The position numbers and the translations under genes are program-made. From contig DALI01000006.1 of NCBI GenBank assembly GCA_002496725.1, positions 1-5,306 of the forward strand: DNA of 5,306 nucleotides, in the 5' to 3' direction. Positions 1 through 5,306 of the stretch are shown in pieces (position 1 is the first letter of the stretch; each line of letters begins with the position of its first letter). This DNA comes from Euryarchaeota archaeon UBA181 (GTDB lineage: Archaea > Thermoplasmatota > Poseidoniia > Poseidoniales > Thalassarchaeaceae). The notes under the pieces were generated by a model. The model did not search any database and was not told the origin of the DNA. It saw only the letters and a list, made by a program, of their open reading frames with translations.

Positions 1-1452
1 GGATCTGTATGCCATCACTGCGGGGCAAGGGAATTCTCCGTTAGGATTGCCCGGAGATGCAAAATGAATGTCGCTCTCACATGTGCCACTTCCCGAAGAT
101 GAAATGGTATTGTTGGCCAAGAATGCTCTGGATGCACTTGGAGTATATCCATCCCTGTATTCGCCAGCAGTAATGGCCTCTCTGTTGGTGTCAAAAATAG
201 TATTGTTCTCAGCGATTACGTCATACGAACCAAACATCCAGAGACCGTTCCATCCACCTATAGGGCCTATTTCGTTATCAGTTATCTCTGCGTAGCTTGA
301 GGAAACTGCAATTCCACTACCGCTATCTGCGCCGGAAAGTTCGTTATCACTGATGAAAGCATGAGCACCTCCGTATACCGTAATAGGGGTCCTATCTGCA
401 GTCACAATCTCATTTCCGGAAATTGTGTTGTAATAGTCGGCTTGCCCTACGCTCTTTAGGCTGTAAATATCAATCCCGTTACAGTTAACTGAAATCTCAG
501 AATTTGTGATCGAGCCTGAAGAATACCTAAGGGATATCCCATAGTCGCCAATTCCGATTTCTGCATCATCTATCTCGATAAATGCATCTTCGACCCACAC
601 TGTAGGTTTTCCTCCTGCATTGTTCCCACAACCATTGTCAGATCCGACAAGCTCTGGGGAGGACATTATCAGCGGAGTGATGGGTGTTCCGGAGCTGTAG
701 ATTTGAACAGCTGGACCATCGACCCCACTCTCATCGTCATTACCAACAATATACTGACCACCGATGAACTGAGGTTGGGCGAGTCCGGTGGTAAGTACAC
801 TGCTGGAGTTGATGTCAACAAATTCCATCTCTGTAAGAGTTGGGCTGGCTCCATCTAAAACCAGGGCCGCATACTTGAAGCCGTTCTGGTTGTCGACGAA
901 ATGAGGTATTCCCCAAGCTCCCTCAATAGTGGTGAACCTTATGCCCGACTGGGACAAATCTATCGAATCTCTGATTATCAGTCCCTCGTAACAAGATGGG
1001 TCAGTGATGCTAATTTCAAACTGGCCCTGTGAAATTCCGTCACACTCTCCCTGTGCGCTGGAATTCTCTGGCTCTTCCCATGAAAATGTGATTCTCTGAG
1101 CGGAGTTGGCATCTCCACTGGCCCCACAAGAAGAAACACCCACGCATATACTTCCCCTAGCATCAAGGTGAGTCCCATTAGGGAATACCACGTTAGTACT
1201 AGGCTGAATCACTAATTTAGCACCAGAAGAAATTACTACGTCTCCAGTTAGAACATGATTTCCCTGCCAGTACTCAGTACCAGTGATGGTCCCAGAAGTA
1301 GTCTCATTAGATGCCGCTACCGGCGATGCTGGACCCACTAAAGCCACAAAAATACTAGTTAGCATAAGCATCACCAGAATGGATGATCTCGTTCGCTCAT
1401 TGCGTACCATGCCCACGGGGTGTCGGGAGCGGATATAATCGTAGGGCTTCAT
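1..1452 (-). CDS. Secreted right-handed beta-helix repeat protein, C-terminus beyond the window
   Basis: The frame is open from the ATG at 1452 to base 1, giving 484 residues with no stop, so the gene is cut by the left edge. Residues 25-47 form a signal peptide: a basic stretch (RNERTRSS), a hydrophobic core (ILVMLMLTSIFVALVG), then an Ala-rich probable cleavage site near PVAA|SNE. Residues 54-125 resemble the N-terminal cap of beta-helix proteins (GTITGTEYW, LTGDVVISSGAKLVIQP, ITFSW). Residues 314-455 carry regularly spaced coils of the type I-x-x-N-E-I, as in PbH1/NosD-like folds. Such proteins are often polysaccharide lyases, hydrolases or surface adhesins; no catalytic motif is recognisable, so activity is unknown. 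Eight cysteines after the signal peptide may form disulfides outside the cell. Sequons such as NET, NGT, NSS and NNT are frequent. A second ATG at 1410 (residue 15) would give a more typical short signal-peptide N-region, so the start is uncertain. It lies 31 bases after the S8 protease gene on the same strand. Confidence 0.88.
   Translation of the reverse strand, partial: MKPYDYIRSRHPVGMVRNERTRSSILVMLMLTSIFVALVGPASPVAASNETTSGTITGTEYWQGNHVLTGDVVISSGAKLVIQPSTNVVFPNGTHLDARGSICVGVSSCGASGDANSAQRITFSWEEPENSSAQGECDGISQGQFEISITDPSCYEGLIIRDSIDLSQSGIRFTTIEGAWGIPHFVDNQNGFKYAALVLDGASPTLTEMEFVDINSSSVLTTGLAQPQFIGGQYIVGNDDESGVDGPAVQIYSSGTPITPLIMSSPELVGSDNGCGNNAGGKPTVWVEDAFIEIDDAEIGIGDYGISLRYSSGSITNSEISVNCNGIDIYSLKSVGQADYYNTISGNEIVTADRTPITVYGGAHAFISDNELSGADSGSGIAVSSSYAEITDNEIGPIGGWNGLWMFGSYDVIAENNTIFDTNREAITAGEYRDGYTPSASRAFLANNTISSSGSGTCESDIHFASPGNPNGEFPCPAVMAYRS
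88..513 (-). repeat. Coding beta-helix coil repeats (PbH1-like)
   Basis: Within the beta-helix protein, residues about 314-455 contain six copies of a short motif with consensus I/A-x-x-N-E/T-I/L: ITNSEI, ISGNEI, ISDNEL, ITDNEI, AENNTI and LANNTI. The conserved Asn residues are at 317, 347, 370, 393, 417 and 448, so spacings are 30, 23, 23, 24 and 31 residues. A 22-24 residue period is the usual length of one parallel beta-helix turn, and the two longer intervals fit loop insertions. A glycine-rich patch followed by a hydrophobic strand (GIDIY, PITVYG, GIAVSS, GLWMFGS, AITAG) follows each motif. The repeats are divergent at DNA level, so this is an old protein repeat and not a recent tandem duplication. 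Confidence 0.8.
1431..1440 (-). promoter_or_regulatory. Candidate TATA box for an internal, leaderless start of the beta-helix gene
   Basis: Minus-strand GATTATATCC, with TTATAT centred about 26 bases before the ATG at 1410. This matches the distance between an archaeal TATA box and the transcription start, so it would produce a leaderless mRNA starting at Met15 of the longer reading. It lies inside the longer reading frame, so it counts only if the shorter start is the true one. No purine-rich BRE is evident upstream. The assignment rests on spacing and base composition alone. Confidence 0.3.
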
Positions 1453-1476
1453 CGTTTTTCTGGATGAAAGGCTATC

Positions 1477-1488
1477 CTATACATTAAA
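1477..1488 (-). promoter_or_regulatory. Candidate TATA box for the beta-helix gene, overlapping the protease stop codon
   Basis: Minus-strand TTTAATGTATAG. The GTATAG part is centred about 28 bases before the ATG at 1452, and the TTTAATG part overlaps the TAA stop of the protease gene. The match to the archaeal TTTATATA-like consensus is weak. It competes with the better box at 1431-1440, which serves the alternative start at 1410. No Shine-Dalgarno sequence (GGAGG-like) precedes the ATG at 1452; the bases before it read CCAGAAAAACG. Confidence 0.3.
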
Positions 1489-2716
1489 CCCCTGAATTTA
1501 GCTCAATAGAGAGTTGGTTCGCCCATTCTACAGCATTAAGGGACCCATATCCGGCAGTTGTACTATGGCTTTCAGACAGAGACTGATCACGACTAGCGGA
1601 ATTAGCCAAGGCCCTCTTCACAACCTCTATGTCCTCAAAATCGATATCTCCATCTTCTCCAGCTATTTCACTCCCGAACTTCTCCAGAATTAGGGCTAGC
1701 GCCCCTGTCACGAACACAGTTGAGTCACTGGTCCCTGAGGAATATGCATATGGCGGATTTAGACTGGTCGAGGCCGTGGAGAAGATATTGACTCCTGGGG
1801 CAGTTATCTCGGGCTTCTGGTGAGGATAATCTCTGGACTCTCCATTGTATGGGTCTATATCTGAGCCAGAAGCACTATCTGCCCAGATGGTACCTGAACT
1901 TCTGTACGCGCCTACTGCAATAACTCCCCTTATGTTTGCTGGAACAGAAACATCTGAAGATTCAGAACCAGTATTTCCAGCGGCCGCAACTACGAAAATT
2001 CCAGCGTCGATAGCTTCCTGAACGGCACTGACTGTCTCGGTTTCTATACCCATTCCTTGCCCTGGGTCGGAGCCTAAGCTTAGGCTAATTATATCCGCGT
2101 CTTGAGTTATCCTACACCACCTTATTGCGAGTGAGACTCTATCTTGCTGGCCTGAAGAACCCTCAGGCCCCAATGCCAGAGCGACTGAGATAGAAGCCTC
2201 AGGTGCTGCTCCTAGGAAGGTCCCATTGGAAGCGAGAATTCCAGTCATCATGGTCCCATGGTATTCCGAGCCAACGTCCCTCACATCCTGATGATTCTCT
2301 TCAATGAAGTCTCTGAAACCAACTAAGTTTATTCCGGATAAGTCTGGATGCTGTATATCTAACCCAGTATCTACGATACAGACCGAAATTCCCTCTCCCG
2401 TTAGTCCTTCATCTTGAAGGCCCCTGATACCGGATGACTCGTATGCCCACTCGGAGTCTGGCAATATTGGGGTAAGATAAGAGTTCACGAACGGCCATGC
2501 GAGAAGTAGAGCTACTGTTCCTATTGAGAAAATAACTGCACCCCATGGCCATAGGACTTCTTTCAAGGGGTCCAGCGGCCAGCGTAATCTTCTGGCTTCA
2601 TCATCACTCAGGCCGTAGGCTGACCCAGGATAGCCAGGAGCATGGGGGTCCACTGTAGTCAGAAGTCTTGGATCGTCGGGCTCGGGCATGAGCTCTAAGC
2701 GATCCATGGCGGGCAT
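1484..2716 (-). CDS. Membrane-anchored S8 family (subtilisin-like) serine protease
   Basis: A complete 410-residue peptidase S8 protein. The catalytic residues are visible: Asp116 in CIVDTGLD, His153 in EYHGTMMTGI, oxyanion-hole Asn248 in VVAAAGNTG, and Ser330 in SSGTS. Other family marks are SLSLGSD (209-216, substrate-binding strand), KPEITAPGVNIFSTAS (301-316) and a closing AGYGSLNAVEWA. Residues 1-55 are acidic then basic near ARRLRW, and residues 56-77 form one hydrophobic helix, so the protein is probably a type II signal anchor with the protease domain outside. The domain begins about ten residues after the helix, with no room for an I9 propeptide. After the serine the usual M-A-x-P is replaced by D-S-T-V, so the proline is missing. 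The role is likely cell-surface proteolysis, of nutrients or of neighbouring surface proteins. The ATG at 2716 is chosen because a TATA-like box lies 28 bases upstream; Met4 at 2707 is an alternative. The gene sits 39 bases after the adhesin-like gene and 31 before the beta-helix gene. Confidence 0.95.
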   Translation of the reverse strand: MPAMDRLELMPEPDDPRLLTTVDPHAPGYPGSAYGLSDDEARRLRWPLDPLKEVLWPWGAVIFSIGTVALLLAWPFVNSYLTPILPDSEWAYESSGIRGLQDEGLTGEGISVCIVDTGLDIQHPDLSGINLVGFRDFIEENHQDVRDVGSEYHGTMMTGILASNGTFLGAAPEASISVALALGPEGSSGQQDRVSLAIRWCRITQDADIISLSLGSDPGQGMGIETETVSAVQEAIDAGIFVVAAAGNTGSESSDVSVPANIRGVIAVGAYRSSGTIWADSASGSDIDPYNGESRDYPHQKPEITAPGVNIFSTASTSLNPPYAYSSGTSDSTVFVTGALALILEKFGSEIAGEDGDIDFEDIEVVKRALANSASRDQSLSESHSTTAGYGSLNAVEWANQLSIELNSGV

Positions 2717-2739
2717 ATTCTACACACCATGGCACCGCA

Positions 2740-2748
2740 CATAAATAG
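2740..2748 (-). promoter_or_regulatory. Candidate archaeal TATA box for the S8 protease gene
   Basis: Minus-strand CTATTTATG in the 39-base gap between the upstream gene's TGA (2758-2756) and the protease ATG (2716). The centre of TATTTAT is 28 bases before the ATG, which fits an archaeal promoter giving a leaderless transcript. No Shine-Dalgarno sequence is present before the ATG. A nearer ATG at 2731 reads only ATG-GTG-TAG and cannot be the start. The protease could therefore be transcribed independently even though it lies in line with its neighbours. Confidence 0.45.
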
Positions 2749-2755
2749 CAGCGTA

Positions 2756-5306
2756 TCAGAAAGGCGCATTAGGCCTTCTTGAGCGTGGCCTCGTTAGCAT
2801 CACTAGAGCCCCTATGATCAAACCACCCAGTACAAATCCAATCCAACTAGAGTCTGTATCGATAGCAGGAGATGAAACAACCAAGTTAACGCTACCACCC
2901 TGATTTGGCTCGAATGGAAGGACTATTCCTTCCACCGATGATTCGTTAATCTCAAGATTGAGGTAATAATTACCTGGATCAATACCCCCTAAATCTAGCA
3001 TGATGTCAAAGTTGACCTCTGAATTCGCCGGTACATCACCAGTTTGCGTGTACGTGATTATCTCGCTAGTGCAAGTAAGGCTGGTGCACAGGGTTGCGTT
3101 TAGTTGTACACCCGTAGCATCAACAAGCCCATCGTTAGCGACAGTAACTACCCATGAATTGACCCTACCGGCAACAGCATTTTCTCCGCCAAAGAGCAAT
3201 TCTTGAGAGGTGATCGACACTACAGGATTTGAGACACTGACGTTGATTTCTATATCTGGATAAACATTTCCAGACTTGTCTGAAACTGAGGCATAGACTG
3301 TGTAGTCGCCAGTCGCATTGTCTGGGGCCATCACGCTGATTGTATGTGTTGTTGTGGTGAATGGAGGCACTGTATGTGAAGTCGACCCTGTTCTCTCCCA
3401 ACCCTCGGGCAATTCGGAATCATCAAACTCAAACTCGAATCTGTCATCTCCATTTCCATCATTCTTTATCTCCATAGGTATCTGAATTTCCTCTCCGGGA
3501 GATATACCATACAATGGATCTAGTGATACGACTGAGAATCCATGGATTTGTGGTATCCTGACCTTGACTGATGTCTCTTCGAAATATCCTCCTGAGGTGA
3601 AGAAGCTCAGGGTTATCGAATGGCCGCCTTGAAGGGAGTGAGCTACAGACTGGTTCGGAGGTGTGACCCTAACGTGCAAATCCGATAGGGACTGGACGTT
3701 ATCGAGGCCCATTTCGAATGTCATAGATGTGTTCCACTCTTCTGAGCCATTGTGGAACTCGACCAGCCATTGGCCCCCATCGGTTCCTGGCACGCTTGCC
3801 TGTGCCGAGAATGTATCCAAGGGCTCGTGACCAGAATATACAGCGGAAAGGGTGAATTCCAATGAGTTGAAGCCCATTGTATCATTGTCTGCCACGGCAA
3901 GTAGATCATCGGGACCGGCGGAGTGGGAAGTATCCCCTCCTGTGCCCTCAAGAACGGATAATGTGATCTCACGGAACGGTATTCTGGAGTGAGAGACTGT
4001 GATTATTGGTGTTTCCTGTCCAGCTTGAACTCCTATTGCCTGACCTCCTGAATATGACATGTTGAAGCCCCTTTGGAGTGTTGTGAATTCACTTGAAACA
4101 TCTATGACCCCTCCTTGTAGAAGAGTTCTGATAGATCCATCCTCGTCCAGATTGGCTATCCAAGAGACTCCGGCCCCCATGTTGAGAGTAAGTTTTGCAT
4201 CGTCTATGTCGGACAAGGTCATTGACTCGCCCTCATAGTTGAACCACTGAGTCTCTATGATTGCCCATCCTCCTGAGACCATGTCCATATCTGAGTATCC
4301 TCCTTCAACTACCGTTGCGGTGACTAGTGACATTGCAACTAGTCCCTGATCCTCCGAGGTAGCCCTAATTATCCACTCCCCTGGCTCCACGGAAGCGGAC
4401 CAATTGCCTGTCCAAGAACCATCTGCAATGGTCTTCACAGGAACTATGGAATCTCTTACGTAGTTGTCAGTTGGAATAAGTTCTAGAACGACAGAATCTG
4501 AAATCAGCGAGAACTGCTCACCGTCTATGTATGATATGTGACCGCCAACTTGAACCATCTCCGCTACCATCTGCAAGTCTGTTTCCACGGGACTTTCACC
4601 TAAATCGGTATCTTGAGAATAACTCTCGAATCCTTCAGCAGACACTTCGATGCAGTAGTTTGAGTCTACGGGCAGATATTCTGAATAAGATCCCGATGAG
4701 TCAGTAACTATTGTGATAGCTTCGGGCGTAGTAACCAACTCGATAGAATCACAATCAGAGCTGTAGATTTCCACACTAGCGTCACTTACTCCCTCCCCGA
4801 TATTGTAAACAGCATTATCATTCAAGTCCCAGAAGACATTTCCGTTGACTTCTACAGACATTTCAGCAGTGAAATTGAGTTCGCCGTTATCGCCTGATGC
4901 AAGTGTCACAGAGGTACTTTCAATCGTTCTCTTGATTCCCCCCTCCTCTGAATTCAGAGAGATGGCCCATTCGCCGGGGAATAGCATGGTGCTGATTGAT
5001 CCTGATGCATCCGAAGATGGCAGATCTAGGGAACCGAGGCCTTCCTCAGAGGTAGCGGTAAGTTCCATGCCTTGCAACAACTCGCCAGATTGATCCATTA
5101 GATTAACAATCACTGAAGCCGCTTCTAAGGTATAGAAAGAAAGATTGGACGGTGCAGTTTGAGATGAAGAGTCGATGGTCGCCCTGAGATTTTCAGTTAC
5201 TCCCTCTGAGTTCTCGAGAGAGTCGATTATCAGAATCCACTCGCCTTGAGAGAGGTGATCTACCCAAATTCCTGCATCATCGGTCGACTGTGTCTGTGTC
5301 CAACCA
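2756..5306 (-). CDS. Large multi-beta-sandwich surface protein with C-terminal membrane anchor, N-terminus beyond the window
   Basis: The frame is open from the right edge (first full codon at 5305) to TGA at 2758-2756, giving 849 visible residues; the start is outside. Counting visible residues: 1-58 and 59-150 are Cna-B/carboxypeptidase-regulatory-like sandwiches; 151-247 is SdrD-B-like, with GNVFWDLNDNAVYNIGEG giving the typical G-x-x-x-W-x-D-x-N-x-N calcium-site pattern; 250-344 is another sandwich; 345-585 is less recognisable, beta-rich; about 588-692 is NEW3-like (SPGEEIQIPMEIKNDGNGDD, then LPEGW, then VPPFTTTTHTISV); about 693-809 is CARDB-like (VNSWVVTVANDGLVDATGV). Residues 821-838 are a membrane helix followed by RPRSRR. 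The chain is acidic and Asn/Ser-rich. It is probably anchored with its bulk outside, as an adhesin, S-layer-associated or scaffold protein. No enzymatic motif is seen. Transcription appears to come from beyond the window. The stop lies 39 bases before the protease. A GTG at 5113 is in frame but internal, since coding continues upstream with the same domain type. Confidence 0.9.
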   Translation of the reverse strand, partial: GWTQTQSTDDAGIWVDHLSQGEWILIIDSLENSEGVTENLRATIDSSSQTAPSNLSFYTLEAASVIVNLMDQSGELLQGMELTATSEEGLGSLDLPSSDASGSISTMLFPGEWAISLNSEEGGIKRTIESTSVTLASGDNGELNFTAEMSVEVNGNVFWDLNDNAVYNIGEGVSDASVEIYSSDCDSIELVTTPEAITIVTDSSGSYSEYLPVDSNYCIEVSAEGFESYSQDTDLGESPVETDLQMVAEMVQVGGHISYIDGEQFSLISDSVVLELIPTDNYVRDSIVPVKTIADGSWTGNWSASVEPGEWIIRATSEDQGLVAMSLVTATVVEGGYSDMDMVSGGWAIIETQWFNYEGESMTLSDIDDAKLTLNMGAGVSWIANLDEDGSIRTLLQGGVIDVSSEFTTLQRGFNMSYSGGQAIGVQAGQETPIITVSHSRIPFREITLSVLEGTGGDTSHSAGPDDLLAVADNDTMGFNSLEFTLSAVYSGHEPLDTFSAQASVPGTDGGQWLVEFHNGSEEWNTSMTFEMGLDNVQSLSDLHVRVTPPNQSVAHSLQGGHSITLSFFTSGGYFEETSVKVRIPQIHGFSVVSLDPLYGISPGEEIQIPMEIKNDGNGDDRFEFEFDDSELPEGWERTGSTSHTVPPFTTTTHTISVMAPDNATGDYTVYASVSDKSGNVYPDIEINVSVSNPVVSITSQELLFGGENAVAGRVNSWVVTVANDGLVDATGVQLNATLCTSLTCTSEIITYTQTGDVPANSEVNFDIMLDLGGIDPGNYYLNLEINESSVEGIVLPFEPNQGGSVNLVVSSPAIDTDSSWIGFVLGGLIIGALVMLTRPRSRRPNAPF
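4274..5305 (-). repeat. Tandem sandwich modules with recurring G-E-W motif
   Basis: In the visible N-terminal part of the large surface protein, a signature recurs at the end of a strand: SQGEWILIIDS (GEW at 5245-5237), FPGEWAISLN (4975-4967) and EPGEWIIRAT (4381-4373). Each is preceded by an aspartate/glycine plus a hydrophobic or aromatic residue (DDAGIW, DASGSIS, DGSWTGNW). The first two are 90 residues apart. The third follows after 198 residues because an SdrD-B-like domain lies between, and that domain carries a related strand (SGSYSEYLPVDSNYCIEV). This fits prealbumin-like sandwiches in which a loop-strand pattern of the form G-x-(Y/W)...L-x-P-G-x-W/Y-x-I/V is conserved. Copies are divergent, so the array is old. 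It probably continues beyond the right edge. Confidence 0.65.

Noticed and set aside
68..295. Plus-strand open frame of 75 residues
   Set aside because: It lies wholly inside the long minus-strand beta-helix gene and has no export, domain or promoter features of its own, so it is a shadow of that gene.
669..1178. Two minus-strand open frames (669-854 and 978-1178)
   Set aside because: Both are in other frames of the same strand as the beta-helix gene, whose frame is open throughout and has coherent signal-peptide and coil features.
1453..1483. Transcription terminator between the protease and beta-helix genes
   Set aside because: The minus strand of this gap has no T-run (the homopolymer reads AAAAA) and no stem-loop; read-through is as likely as termination.
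1629..1823. Plus-strand open frame opposite the protease
   Set aside because: It is antisense to the conserved serine-motif region of the S8 protease; its openness follows from the protease codons.
2756..2860. C-terminal sorting signal (PGF-CTERM/archaeosortase or LPXTG type) on the surface protein
   Set aside because: A membrane helix followed by a basic tail is present, but no PGF or LPXTG-like motif precedes it, so a simple membrane anchor is the safer reading.
3000..3972. Small open frames at 3000-3206 (plus), 3165-3401 (minus) and 3721-3972 (minus)
   Set aside because: All lie within the large surface protein gene in other frames, and their translations have no recognisable domain.
4845..5093. 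Plus-strand open frame of 82 residues
   Set aside because: It is antisense to the repeated sandwich modules and Ser/Pro-rich as expected from reverse-reading acidic codons.
5111..5113. GTG at 5113 as the start of the large surface protein
   Set aside because: The frame stays open for 64 more codons to the window edge, and that upstream part encodes the same sandwich type with a G-E-W motif, so the GTG is internal.

Overview
The window looks like a piece of an uncultivated marine archaeon, most plausibly a Marine Group II/III euryarchaeote (Poseidoniales-like). I infer this from long acidic secreted proteins, NEW3/CARDB-like and beta-helix surface architectures, TATA-like boxes 26-28 bases before candidate start codons with no Shine-Dalgarno sequence, and moderate GC content. 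No marker gene is present, so the assignment is tentative. A bacterial origin is not formally excluded.

All three genes lie on the minus strand and are tightly packed, so they are read from right to left. (1) 5306 to 2756 is a large surface protein whose N-terminus lies beyond the right edge. It is a string of beta-sandwich domains: carboxypeptidase-regulatory/Cna-B-like modules with a recurring G-E-W motif, an SdrD-B-like module, then NEW3-like and CARDB-like modules. It ends in one membrane helix and a short basic tail. (2) After 39 bases, 2716 to 1484 is a complete S8 (subtilisin-like) serine protease of 410 residues, held by an N-terminal signal anchor. It has an intact Asp/His/Asn/Ser set but an unusual sequence just after the catalytic serine. 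(3) After 31 bases, 1452 to 1 is a secreted right-handed beta-helix protein with a signal peptide. It is open to the left edge, so its C-terminus is missing. Although no complete open frame shows there, the whole left 1.45 kb is coding.

The genes together look like a cell-envelope module: an anchored multidomain adhesin or scaffold, an anchored extracellular protease, and a secreted beta-helix protein that may bind or cleave polysaccharide or be matured by the protease. That cooperation is inferred from adjacency and shared location only. There are no RNA genes, mobile elements, CRISPR arrays or clear terminators. The only non-coding DNA is the two short gaps, which carry candidate archaeal promoters.
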